This document shows positions 55,207 to 63,616 of a DNA stretch of 64,000 nt, piece by piece. This stretch comes from Hyphomicrobiaceae bacterium (GTDB lineage: Bacteria; Pseudomonadota; Alphaproteobacteria; Rhizobiales; Hyphomicrobiaceae). Under the pieces are notes generated by a model. The model was given only the letters and a program-made list of their open reading frames with translations, made no database searches and had not been told where the DNA came from. Each line of letters starts with the position of its first letter. Within the stretch, counting starts at the first letter, position 1. The translations under genes and the position numbers were made by a program. Where the stretch lies: positions 29,792 through 93,791 of the forward strand of contig JAJFHG010000064.1 of assembly GCA_021775735.1 (NCBI GenBank), written 5' to 3'.

Positions 55207-55704
55207 GACTGTGATCCCATATGATGGTGTGGAGGGTCTGTGAGGCTCTCGTCGAGCAATGCTGCGGCGGCGCAGCAGGCGCGTCGCAATGTGTTGCGGC
55301 CGATGGAACGCGTCTCATAGGTTATAAAACGAGCCATTTGAAAGCTTCGCCTTGTCAAGCTGAACCTGTAATGAACAATGATGGCAGCAAAAAGCACATC
55401 AGTTTTTACCGTGTGAGGTAAATGGCGCGTGGGCACGCGATGAGGCACAGACGACGAGATAGTCTCTATGTCGATGGCGGTACCCTGCAGTCTAAAAGCT
55501 CTGCGTTTTGGGCGCGGGTGCATTGTGATTGTTGGCGCTGTTTCGGTGCCCCGAGCCGCGACCCCTTCACCTCCCGCCTGCATCAGAGTACCGGCGCGCA
55601 CACGCCCGTTGGACCGTCGTTGCTTGATTTGTCTAAAATCAAACAATGGCGTGAAACCTACGGCCAAATACTGAAAGCGCGATCGACCAGGCTTGATCGC
55701 GCGG
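55207..55704. other. Intergenic region upstream of the OmpA-family gene
   Basis: About 500 bases with no convincing gene; open frames on both strands (98 to 157 residues) look random and have no start context. An 8-bp hairpin GCGCGATC / GATCGCGC (55677-55702) lies directly before the direct repeat that follows. The promoter for the OmpA-family gene should be in the left part. Confidence 0.4.
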
Positions 55705-55783
55705 GCCCCCGCAGGTGAGGTGCGATCAGTTTAAGGGTGAAAGGAGAGGTGGGGATTAGTTTTGTTGATGTCGGGAATGCAGA
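55705..55783 (+). repeat. Direct repeat, left copy
   Basis: About 79 bases that recur at 58069-58151 in the same orientation. The first 56 bases agree at all but about two positions; the remainder, up to the shared TCGGGAATGC, agrees with small gaps. It begins GCCCCCGCAGGTGAGGTGCG. It brackets the L,D-transpeptidase gene together with the right copy. The bases from 55784 to 56171 upstream of that gene show no recognisable coding sequence. Confidence 0.8.
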
Positions 55784-56171
55784 GGTTTCTGACATAGACC
55801 GACTGGAGTTTAGGGATCAGAGACTGACTGCTTTGACCCGAAGCGGGCAATTCTGAGTGCGCCTGAGCTGACTCTTTGCACCTGAGCAACAATCAAATGA
55901 CGATTTAGTGTCTGACAGGACCAATATCATGAGTGTTGCAATGCCGCGTGATATCGCCTGAATGTCAGGTTCAACCAGGGGTCGACCACCGTCCGCGCCG
56001 TGAGAGTAGGACGCAATCCTATCTGCAACACTGTTTACGGTACGTTAGTCTTCTAGGTGGAGCATCATTTCCACGAGGGAGCGATCGGAAAAATTTTGAG
56101 AACAAGTGGAAAGCAGAATGCGGATCGACTATCAAAGCAAGAGTAAGAGAGTAATTCGACAGGGTAGTGAC

Positions 56172-57719
56172 ATGAGATTTCGATTTGCGTTGGCGCAATC
56201 CATCAGTTGGCATTGGGGGATTGCGGCGATCGTGACGCTGGCGTCTATTGCAGCATTGGCAGTGACGGCCAACGACGCTGAGGCAAGAAGGAAACGTGTC
56301 ACACGTGTTGCCGAGGCTGTGGCAGCGCGTGACGCAGGCGAGCCGATCATGGCGATCGTGTCGATCAAGACACAGCAGGTCACTGTTTATGACGCCGACG
56401 GTTGGATCCTGCGTGCACCTGTTTCCACTGGCACCTCTCGACGCGAGACGCCAGCGGGTGTCTTCGCCATACTCGAAAAGAAAAAGCATCATCGTTCAAA
56501 CCTTTATGGTGACGCAAGGATGCCGAACATGCAGCGTTTGACCTGGAATGGCATCGCGATGCACGGCGGTCCATTGCCGGGGTATGCTGCATCTCACGGC
56601 TGCATCCGATTGCCATACCGCTTTGCCAATAAGCTGTTCGACAAGACGCGATTAGGAATGAGGGTGATTGTCTCACCGAAGGACACTGTTCCTGTGGAGC
56701 TTTCACATTCGGCATTGCTTGTACCCAACATGAAGGCGATTGCGGCTGCTCCGGCGCGCGCCGAAACGCTAAAGCGTGAGGCGGAGGAAGCTGCCAAAGC
56801 GGCGAAAGAGACGAAGAAGGCCGCCACAAAATCCGCGCGCGAGGCGAGAGCCGCGAAAAGAAAGTTACGCAAGGCGAAACGAGCTAAGAAACGAGCCGAA
56901 CGCCAACTCGCTTATGCGACGAAGGTGTTGGCCAAAGCAAAATCGGAAAAAAGCAAAGCGCGTGCCGAGGAAAAAAGGGCAAAAGCCGCTGCAAAAGCCG
57001 CAGAAGCAGCCATCCAGCTCGACACTGTCATGGCCGACACGACATCGAAGCTTGACGCGGCTGCCAGCGCAGCTGATGCAGCAAAGGAGGCCGCACGTAA
57101 GAAGGGTGAGGCTAAGAAAGCGGCGACGGAGGCAGCCCTCGCACTCGAGCCGGTCTCAATCTACATCAGCCGCGCTACGCAAAAGCTCTATGTCAGACGC
57201 AACACGAACAAGCCGTGGTCGGATGGCGGTGTCGTGTACGATGCAACCATAGAGGCTCCTGTCACGATCCGCGATCCTGACAGGCCAATCGGCACGCATA
57301 TATTTACCGCGGTCGCACGTGACGGCGATGATCTGCGCTGGAACGCCGTTACGATAGACGAAGGAGATAAAGCTGCCGACGCGCTTGACCGCATTATCAT
57401 CCCGCAAGACCTGATTGATCGCGTCGCCCCGACCGCGTTGCCGCGATCTTCCATAGTTGTTTCGGATGAGCCGCTGAGCCGGGAAACAAACTATCGTACT
57501 GAGTTTGTTGCGGTCCTGAACAACTATCCCAAAGGCGGCTTCAAAACGCGACGGCCGAGTCCCAGAGTCCCTGTTGCGCGTGGATACCCTCAATACGATA
57601 ACGTTTTCGGATTCGGCTATTCTAATCAGCCGTATTCTAATCAGCCGTACCGGGAGACGCGCCCCCGCAAGAAACGCCGCCGACGTAATAACTATCAATT
57701 ACAACCGAGTTGGTGGTAG
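56172..57719 (+). CDS. L,D-transpeptidase with coiled-coil and second domain
   Basis: A 515-residue exported protein. Signal/anchor helix about 10-36 (SISWHWGIAAIVTLASIAAL). YkuD domain (about 58-175) with MHGGPLPGYAASHGCIRLPY, where His142 and Cys144 are the catalytic pair; it makes 3-3 cross-links or attaches proteins to peptidoglycan. A Lys/Ala/Glu coiled coil (about 195-322) follows, then a second domain (about 325-470) that resembles YkuD in its strands (VSIYISRATQKLYV, DPDRPIGTHIFTAV) but has no His/Cys pair. The tail has a tandem YSNQP repeat and a basic end. Divergent from the large OmpA-family gene. The ATG at 56172 has AGGG eight bases upstream; 56106 and 56118 are in frame. Confidence 0.8.
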   Translation: MRFRFALAQSISWHWGIAAIVTLASIAALAVTANDAEARRKRVTRVAEAVAARDAGEPIMAIVSIKTQQVTVYDADGWILRAPVSTGTSRRETPAGVFAILEKKKHHRSNLYGDARMPNMQRLTWNGIAMHGGPLPGYAASHGCIRLPYRFANKLFDKTRLGMRVIVSPKDTVPVELSHSALLVPNMKAIAAAPARAETLKREAEEAAKAAKETKKAATKSAREARAAKRKLRKAKRAKKRAERQLAYATKVLAKAKSEKSKARAEEKRAKAAAKAAEAAIQLDTVMADTTSKLDAAASAADAAKEAARKKGEAKKAATEAALALEPVSIYISRATQKLYVRRNTNKPWSDGGVVYDATIEAPVTIRDPDRPIGTHIFTAVARDGDDLRWNAVTIDEGDKAADALDRIIIPQDLIDRVAPTALPRSSIVVSDEPLSRETNYRTEFVAVLNNYPKGGFKTRRPSPRVPVARGYPQYDNVFGFGYSNQPYSNQPYRETRPRKKRRRRNNYQLQPSWW

Positions 57720-58068
57720 TGCGTGGTAGCACGCTGTCGGTTGGCCGGTGAGGTTGGGTAGGCGTTATTGCTTCGCAGTGCTTGGCACCCGAAGGTTTGG
57801 AAAGATGGCCCCGGTTTGTTCGGGGAGCGGAGCAGTAAATTCCGCAGCTCTATTTATTTTTTGAGCGGTTTTCACCACTCCGCTTGGCGATCATTTCTGT
57901 CGTCCAAAACGCGCAGGATTCACACCGCTATTCTGGCTCGCAGCCGGATGGGGGAAATGCGTTAGGTTTCCTTTCCACCGACGGTACATCGCACCCACTC
58001 ACGGTCCACGTCACATTACTGTTTCGCTTCTCCGCTCAAACCCACACGGCCCAGACGGTCTAGACAAC
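57720..58068. other. Intergenic region after the L,D-transpeptidase gene
   Basis: About 350 bases with no credible gene and no clear terminator. It leads into the right copy of the direct repeat. Some stretches are purine- or pyrimidine-rich, but no RNA gene was recognised. Confidence 0.35.
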
Positions 58069-58151
58069 GCCCCCGCAGGTGAGGTGCGACGAGTTTAAGG
58101 GTGAAAGGAGAGGTGGGGATTAGTTTTTTTGTAGAAGGTCGGGAATGCGGA
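58069..58151 (+). repeat. Direct repeat, right copy
   Basis: The counterpart of 55705-55783. The shared start is GCCCCCGCAGGTGAGGTGCG and the shared 3' end is TCGGGAATGC. It differs by a longer T-run and a short insertion (GTAGAAGG) before the last part. It lies about 85 bases from the end of the S8 peptidase gene, at the edge of the defence-like cassette. It is not a known insertion sequence end that I can name. Confidence 0.8.
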
Positions 58152-58233
58152 GGAAGACGTCATCGAAGACCTGATGGGAGCGGAATGAAATGCCGGTCTA
58201 TGCATTCAGCGCTCCACCCCCAAAAAGCTGACA

Positions 58234-60771
58234 TCAGGTCGAAACATCAACTGGTTGAGTTGACGCCTCCACCTTCTGCATGATTTCTGCATGGAGATCC
58301 ACGTCTTCTTCAACGCAGGCGATAGTTGCGACAAGTGCGTAGCGTGTGCGCTCGTTGAACTTCTTTAGTGGCAATCTTTCTTTCCACCAACCGCTCACCG
58401 GAAACACCGCTATGTGGTCACGGTTTGCGAGATCGGCCGCTCTTCCGCGCCAGACGTCACAGTGAAGAGAGCCTGCCACGGTCCCACCCCGGCTATCGCT
58501 TCCCAAGATCCAATTGGGGTCAGCAGCCGTTGAGATCGGCTTTTGCCCACCTCTCTCCGCCTCATTGATTCGGAGCATGAAGTTCTCTTCGGTTTCATCA
58601 GAGCGACGTAAGTCGAACCTAAAACCGTGAGATCTATACCAAGCCGGCGAAATCGGAGCGTACTGGCTTGGACTTGGATCGATGAAGTAAGACAGCGTAA
58701 TGCGGAGTTCCACGAGCTTGCTGCCGATCTGCTGTAGAGTTTGCGTCGGCCATGGCAGCTGGTAAAAATCGATCGTGTTGAGCGTTGCATTGGGTTTGTA
58801 AACTGGCTTCCCTTTGGCATTCTCCTGCTGTTCGCGAATGAATGGCTGAGCCTCCGTTTGGGCAATCAGAGCCAGATCCGCACCTGCTGATTGTAGCGCG
58901 CGTTCGAGGCTTGGGACGCCGTAACCAAATTCACGGACCAGCTCGACGTGTTTGCGCTTGCTGTTTGAACCCTGAATTCGGTCCCACATCGTGGGCGTCC
59001 AGCGCGCGCTGTGAACCAACAAAGCCCGTATCGTTTCCGGCCAGAGTTCGGGATGCTCCGCCCAGATTTCGGCCGCCATCTTTGCCGCTTGACCAACCGA
59101 GTTGCTGGTTGCCCAAAACGGGACCACTGGGGCGCTCATCACGTCCTTCCCAGTGCTTAAAGACGAAATGCTCGGAATACCGGACACATATGTGGACCGA
59201 TCGGTTGGCTGCCCCCGATTGCCGGCCTCGAAACAGAGGTCTGGCTTTATTGGAGATCCGTTCTTCCATGACTTCGATGTTCGAGAATAGGGACTGCGAT
59301 CTCCGACTTCAGCGGCTCCCTCCCATCCGGAGTACGTTGGTTCAGCGATATCCTTTCGATCGGTGAAGCCGCCAATCGTAAGTGCATTCCAGGCCTGAGC
59401 CGGATCTTCAATTGGATAGGCTTCGTGATCAGTGCTCTCTTCCGGACCAGCCGCATCCGGAAAATTCCCACCTGCCACGAAGATCAGTCGTCGCTGATCT
59501 TCGCTGGAGACATTGTCAAACTCCAATCGTCCCATGCACGCCTGATCAATGACCGCGCTCCATGTAGTAGGGCGCTCGCCAGAAACGTCCTGATTCGAAG
59601 TCGCCAAGCAAAAGATTCGTTTCCGATCTGGTTTCTTGCTTTCGGGCAGCGAGATCGCACTTTGAGTGATATAGCCGTAGCTCTTCGGGTCTGTTTCGGG
59701 AAAGCCAGAGGGCGGGATGTACGTCACGCTTTCCAGTCGGTGACGCAAAAGGATGATATCTGCGCTCGCGAGATGCGGCGTGAGATCCCCAAGCAGTGCT
59801 GCCCCGGCCATCGGAGTGCCGTGACCGTCTCCAGGATAGTGGTCATCCAGTCCCCACCGATGATTGATGGCGAACATATCTGAGGGATCAAGGGAACCCT
59901 CCAAGAGAGGGTGACCTCGATTGATACCGGTGTCGAACAAGCAAACCACTGGTGCAGTTGGTTCCGCTGGAACCAACCGGTCGTGCAGGTTGGTCACGAA
60001 TTCATCGACTAACTCGGCGGTATCTGAAATATATATATGCGGGTTGTCGGTCGCGCGTCTCAGTTCCCGAATTGCGTCCGTGTGTGGCAGGAGCTGCCCC
60101 ATTTCTTCGATTGACGCGTAAACAGGAACAATTGTCACGCCAGGAAATCTCAGTCGCTGCTCACTGACGCGCAGCCCCAGTTTTTCAGCGGGCCCTACCA
60201 AGTTAGAAGTCAGTTTGTCGGGGGTCCAACATTCCCACCAGATTTTTTGGTTTGCCGCTGGCAACGGCCGAGTGTCACTCCAGAGCGATTCAATTCGACC
60301 AACCCCAAGAGATTGGATAGGGTCAAGTTGAGTGATCAATCCAGAACTGGGAGATCCAGTTCCGTATTCGTCAACTTTATCTTTAAGAAAACCCTCAGCG
60401 GTGGTTGGGACGAATATCGCGCCGACGGTCGTTTCCCGATCCGTTTGCCGGACCGCGCCAATGCCAATCCCTTTGGACGACCATTCAAGGTCCGGCAGTC
60501 TGGCATCTGGCTCAGTCTCGACCTCGATGTAACCACCCGGTCGTCCAGCTGCGATGTCTTCGTCCCGAGCTTCCAACATCCGTCTCGCCGCGGCATATGC
60601 CTGGGAGAGACCCGTAGACAGTTGGCGACCATGAGACAGACGCGCATGCAGGCGGCTTGGCGTGTCAATGTCCAGACCAGGGGGTTTGTAATTCCGCCTG
60701 TCTCTAAAAGATTCAATGCGAACGTGCGGGCGATCATAAATTCTCAGATTTTTGATGGCTTCATCGGCCAT
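58234..60771 (-). CDS. ietS: Subtilisin-like serine protease of an IetAS-type pair
   Basis: An 845-residue S8 peptidase with no signal peptide, so it acts in the cytoplasm. The catalytic residues can be placed: Asp280 in CLFDTGINRGHP, His317 in GDGHGTPMAGA, the oxyanion Asn436 in FVAGGNF and Ser556 in FWATSNSVGQAAKMAA, which replaces the usual GTSxA with ATSNS. About 270 residues precede and 280 follow the core, as in the large proteases paired with AAA ATPases. It follows the ATPase gene by 60 bases on the same strand. In IetAS systems the protease is the toxin and the ATPase restrains it. AAGGAA lies 6 bases before the ATG. Confidence 0.8.
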   Translation of the reverse strand: MADEAIKNLRIYDRPHVRIESFRDRRNYKPPGLDIDTPSRLHARLSHGRQLSTGLSQAYAAARRMLEARDEDIAAGRPGGYIEVETEPDARLPDLEWSSKGIGIGAVRQTDRETTVGAIFVPTTAEGFLKDKVDEYGTGSPSSGLITQLDPIQSLGVGRIESLWSDTRPLPAANQKIWWECWTPDKLTSNLVGPAEKLGLRVSEQRLRFPGVTIVPVYASIEEMGQLLPHTDAIRELRRATDNPHIYISDTAELVDEFVTNLHDRLVPAEPTAPVVCLFDTGINRGHPLLEGSLDPSDMFAINHRWGLDDHYPGDGHGTPMAGAALLGDLTPHLASADIILLRHRLESVTYIPPSGFPETDPKSYGYITQSAISLPESKKPDRKRIFCLATSNQDVSGERPTTWSAVIDQACMGRLEFDNVSSEDQRRLIFVAGGNFPDAAGPEESTDHEAYPIEDPAQAWNALTIGGFTDRKDIAEPTYSGWEGAAEVGDRSPYSRTSKSWKNGSPIKPDLCFEAGNRGQPTDRSTYVSGIPSISSLSTGKDVMSAPVVPFWATSNSVGQAAKMAAEIWAEHPELWPETIRALLVHSARWTPTMWDRIQGSNSKRKHVELVREFGYGVPSLERALQSAGADLALIAQTEAQPFIREQQENAKGKPVYKPNATLNTIDFYQLPWPTQTLQQIGSKLVELRITLSYFIDPSPSQYAPISPAWYRSHGFRFDLRRSDETEENFMLRINEAERGGQKPISTAADPNWILGSDSRGGTVAGSLHCDVWRGRAADLANRDHIAVFPVSGWWKERLPLKKFNERTRYALVATIACVEEDVDLHAEIMQKVEASTQPVDVST

Positions 60772-60831
60772 GGAATATTCCTTGGAGTGGCGAACAGATC
60801 GGTTCTTATGGCTTGGTTAAACGGAGCTCCG

Positions 60832-61845
60832 CTAAGATCTGCCCACTACTTCCAGGTCTTGCTGAGATGATCGACGCGCCATCAACGCTTTGATCAAATC
60901 TCGCGAGCAAGCCGTAGTTTTATCGTCCAAAATAGCATCTTTAATAGCGTCGTCGACAGCTTGAACAATCTCGCCATGGCTGAGGCCAGATGTGTGGGGA
61001 AGGACCTTGAGCCATTCAATTTTTTTGGGCCTGAAATGACCTAAATGCTTGGAGACCAGTTTCTTAGTGGCAGCTTCATCGGGTAATCCATATGCGATGA
61101 ACTCATCAAACCGTCGTGGCAAAGCAGTGTCCAGCAGGTTTGCAAAGTTTGTCGCGCAGACTACTAGGCTGTCCGTCGAATTAGTCTCCTCCATGAATTG
61201 CAGGAACGAACTCAGAATGCGCCGAGCCTCGGCCACATCGTTTCCGATGCCACGGTCTGCTCCCAGAGCATCAAACTCATCAAATAAATAGACGCCCCGC
61301 GTGTGCCGGATCTGATCGAATATCAGACGCAAATGCGAAGCAGTTTCCCCCATATAACGGGAGACAACAGCGTCAAGCCTCACGGAAAATAACGGTAATC
61401 GTAGTTCCCCAGCCATCGCGGCGGCAGTCATCGTTTTACCTGATCCCGGGGGCCCGCTCAGAAGGAGCTTCCTGCTGGGCAACTTGCCAAATTCTCGCAA
61501 TTTCGCGCGTTCGACTTGCTGTCGAATGACCCGCTTCAGCTTTCGGGACACTTCGATCGCCAGAACCATCTGAGAAAGCCGCGCCGCCGGATACTCCACA
61601 GACACGAGTGAAGCGAGAGGACCTTTTGGACGGGCAATGGGAATAGGGCCATCGTCCAGGTCGTCTTGACACGATCCGGCTTCCCTTAGCTGCTGAGCAA
61701 GGCGCCTGAGATCTTCAGCGGTCTTGTCGCGACCAGAACGAGCCTCGGCCGCGGCGACTTGCAAAACCATCGCCACGCTTTGCTCCAAGTTGCCTTGAAG
61801 CTGGCTTGAAAGAAATGCCACGAGTTTTTGAGCAGCAATGGCCAT
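60832..61845 (-). CDS. ietA: AAA+ ATPase of an IetAS-type pair
   Basis: A 337-residue AAA+ ATPase. An N-terminal helical domain (about 1-110) is followed by Walker A LSGPPGSGKT (131-138), a pore-loop-like SRYMGETASHL, Walker B VYLFDEFDAL (Asp189-Glu190), sensor 1 CATNFAN (Asn233), and the arginine finger LPRRFDEFI (Arg244/245). This is the classic single-domain form seen next to large S8 proteases. In the described IetAS toxin-antitoxin pair the ATPase is the antitoxin; the anti-phage form acts as one unit. It is the first gene of the pair; the 60-base gap to the protease suggests one transcript. Confidence 0.82.
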   Translation of the reverse strand: MAIAAQKLVAFLSSQLQGNLEQSVAMVLQVAAAEARSGRDKTAEDLRRLAQQLREAGSCQDDLDDGPIPIARPKGPLASLVSVEYPAARLSQMVLAIEVSRKLKRVIRQQVERAKLREFGKLPSRKLLLSGPPGSGKTMTAAAMAGELRLPLFSVRLDAVVSRYMGETASHLRLIFDQIRHTRGVYLFDEFDALGADRGIGNDVAEARRILSSFLQFMEETNSTDSLVVCATNFANLLDTALPRRFDEFIAYGLPDEAATKKLVSKHLGHFRPKKIEWLKVLPHTSGLSHGEIVQAVDDAIKDAILDDKTTACSRDLIKALMARRSSQQDLEVVGRS

Positions 61846-62212
61846 TTAGCTACCGAAGTCTCCGTTCTCTGAATCAGCTTAGCTGCTTCGCAGAGTAGCG
61901 CCGAGCAAAAACGTCATTTGTTACACTACATGCCCATGCTGAACATAACGTGAACAAATTATCGCGTGTCCCGCTGTTTGTTGGTCTGCTCAGGATTGCA
62001 TGGAGAGAGTGACGACCGCTTGGCCGTTCGGATTCTCCCATCGCTGTGCCTGATCTAACCCGAGAAGTCGATAGATTACCGCAACTGAGATTTCACGTCC
62101 GGGTCCGGTCCACCGCTGAAGAGCAGATATAATGCGTCAGATTGCTGTAGTACGATGCGCGCCTACTTCGACTTCTGAAAATGTATAGATCCTGACACAG
62201 GCAACGACTGGG
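61846..62212. other. Degraded region between the ATPase gene and the thiC remnant
   Basis: About 370 bases with no intact gene. The minus strand has a 46-codon open stretch ending near 61996 without a start codon and with a stop just upstream, which reads like a worn coding fragment (for example SVAVIYRLLGLDQAQRW). I could not identify it. The bases next to 61845 should hold the promoter of the ATPase gene. Confidence 0.4.
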
Positions 62213-62347
62213 TCAGTCTTGCCGTGCGGTGGTGTCCGCATCCACATAAACCTCTCCACCCGTCTCCTTAAACTTCTCGCTCATTTGGTCCATGCCGGCT
62301 TGTTGCTCGTTGAGTTTGGCACCGCTATCCGGGACGAACTTTTCATA
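62213..62347 (-). pseudogene. thiC: Orphan 3' end of thiC (phosphomethylpyrimidine synthase)
   Basis: Read on the minus strand, 44 in-frame codons end at a TGA (62213-62215). They include AGMDQMSEKFKETGGEVYVD, which matches the conserved ThiC C-terminal end (compare E. coli GMADMSENFRARGGEIYL). The rest of thiC, with the iron-sulfur cysteine cluster, is absent: the frame runs straight into the 3' end of the TetR gene. It is therefore a broken remnant. ThiC makes the pyrimidine part of thiamine. Confidence 0.7.
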
Positions 62348-62354
62348 TGAAAGA

Positions 62355-62951
62355 TTATGACTTGTTTTTTATGATGGCCAATGCGCTATCACGTGCATCT
62401 TCGAGCGTTGCCTTGGTGCGACCGCTTCTCGCCATGATACGAAGTCCCGCGTAAACCGTCAGGAGCAAGCGCGCAAGTTGGCGTGCCTCTGCTGTTCTGA
62501 AATCTAAGTTTGCTAAAGCGGTTTTTAATGAGGCTTCAAGTTTGTCAAAACCTCGCTGCACAAGTCTCGCTGTGTCTGGGTCCACATCAGCGTGATCAGC
62601 TGATGCATTACAAAGAAAGCAGCCTCGGGTGTCACTGTCTGACCAAACGGCTTGGATGGGGGCAGACAAGAAGTCACGAATTCTTGCATAAGACTGCGAA
62701 CCGCCGCTCGATAAGAATTCTGCTGCAGGATTGATGATCTCCTGTTCATAGTGCGCCAAGGCCTTCTGATACATGTGTTGTTTGTCACCAAATGCGGCAT
62801 ACAGACTTCCTTTTTTCAGCTCGGTTGCCTCAACAAGGTCAGCCAGGGACGTGCCTTCATAGCCATAGCGCCAAAAGGTCTCCATTATTCGCGCTAGCGC
62901 GTCGTTTTCGTCGAATTCACGCGGTCTTCCGACCAGGTTGGTGTCACGCAT
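62355..62951 (-). CDS. TetR/AcrR family regulator with CxxC pair
   Basis: A 198-residue repressor. The helix-turn-helix covers about residues 15-60 (GTSLADLVEATELKKGSLYAAFGDK, cited by position), typical TetR. The ligand domain starts with DTRGCFLCNASAD, a Cys111-x-x-Cys114 pair where related electrophile sensors such as NemR have a reactive Cys. GAGG precedes the ATG. It is divergent from the DUF417/glutaredoxin pair, and the 120 bases between them hold two palindromes it probably binds. It likely represses that pair and itself. Confidence 0.85.
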   Translation of the reverse strand: MRDTNLVGRPREFDENDALARIMETFWRYGYEGTSLADLVEATELKKGSLYAAFGDKQHMYQKALAHYEQEIINPAAEFLSSGGSQSYARIRDFLSAPIQAVWSDSDTRGCFLCNASADHADVDPDTARLVQRGFDKLEASLKTALANLDFRTAEARQLARLLLTVYAGLRIMARSGRTKATLEDARDSALAIIKNKS

Positions 62952-62969
62952 TTGTGATAACCTCAGTTA

Positions 62970-62985
62970 TTGACCGATCGGTCAA
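62970..62985. promoter_or_regulatory. Palindromic operator 1 for the TetR-type regulator
   Basis: TTGACCGATCGGTCAA is a perfect 16-bp palindrome 19 bases from the tetR start codon. Its half-site TGACC is shared with the second palindrome. Confidence 0.7.
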
Positions 62986-63041
62986 GAAGTCTTAGATAAG
63001 TCCTACAACACCGGTTTCCCGGTCTCTATGTGCCATATTAA

Positions 63042-63055
63042 TGACCAATTGGTCA
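63042..63055. promoter_or_regulatory. Palindromic operator 2 for the TetR-type regulator
   Basis: TGACCAATTGGTCA is a perfect 14-bp palindrome 20 bases before the DUF417 gene. It has the same TGACC-N4-GGTCA layout as operator 1, with a different central four bases (AATT instead of GATC), which points to one dimeric regulator binding both sites, and so to coordinated control of both directions. Confidence 0.7.
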
Positions 63056-63074
63056 AAAACAAGGAAAATCTGAA

Positions 63075-63590
63075 ATGACAAATCAAGCTCAAACCTTTCA
63101 ACTGGTCGGCCGCACGCCGCGAGAAATTGGTGATTTAGGTGAAGCTCTCGATCGCCTTGGTAAAAATGCACTCCGATTTTCAATTGCTGTCGTTCTGCTC
63201 TGGATCGGCGCAATGAAATTTACAGCCTATGAAGCATCGGCGATCGAAGGACTGGTGCAATCAAGTCCATTTATCAGTTGGCTCTACGGGGTGCTCAGTG
63301 TGCAAGGCGTATCAAATCTTATTGGTACGACTGAGATACTTACCGCTGTCGCCCTCGTCATCGGATACCGCTTCAGCTGGATTGGATTAGCTGGTGCGTT
63401 GGCTGCTGTATCGACGTTTCTTTTGACATCCAGTTTCTTATTTAGCGCGCCTGGATGGGAGCCAAGTCTTGGCGGCTTTCCAGCTTTGTCGGTTGCACCA
63501 GGTCAATTCCTACTTAAAGACATCGTTCTACTTGCTGGTTCAATTTTCCTGGTCGGTGACTCGCTGCAACGCATAGCTGCCCGTGCATAA
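63075..63590 (+). CDS. DUF417 (YkgB/RclC-type) inner-membrane protein
   Basis: A 171-residue membrane protein with four hydrophobic segments (about 33-50, ALRFSIAVVLLWIGAMKF; 84-105; 108-128; 149-165). The first shows the DUF417 pattern LWIGAMKFTAYEASAIEGLVQ(S)SP, cited in part. Its E. coli relative RclC belongs to a reactive-chlorine resistance operon. AAGGAAAA precedes the ATG. The glutaredoxin gene follows after 26 bases, probably in one operon repressed by the divergent TetR. Confidence 0.85.
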   Translation: MTNQAQTFQLVGRTPREIGDLGEALDRLGKNALRFSIAVVLLWIGAMKFTAYEASAIEGLVQSSPFISWLYGVLSVQGVSNLIGTTEILTAVALVIGYRFSWIGLAGALAAVSTFLLTSSFLFSAPGWEPSLGGFPALSVAPGQFLLKDIVLLAGSIFLVGDSLQRIAARA

Positions 63591-63616
63591 CTCAAGCAAT
63601 TCAAGGAGAAAGAAAA

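Noticed and set aside
54001..55224. A 407-residue open frame on the plus strand, rich in Cys, Leu and Phe
   Set aside because: It is the antisense of the Ala/Lys/Arg repeats of the OmpA-family gene; the composition is a by-product of the repeated codons.
55194..55667. A 157-residue minus-strand frame upstream of the OmpA-family gene
   Set aside because: No signal peptide, domain or ribosome binding site; it would overlap the OmpA-family start region.
55422..55718. A 98-residue plus-strand frame ending at the left direct repeat
   Set aside because: Mixed composition, no recognisable motif, and it runs into the repeat; probably chance.
55705..58151. A composite transposon or insertion sequence formed by the direct repeats
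   Set aside because: No transposase, no inverted terminal repeats and no target duplications were seen; only a direct repeat can be supported.
58101..58283. A 60-residue frame beginning inside the right direct repeat
   Set aside because: No start signal, overlaps the end of the protease gene on the other strand, and no known motif.
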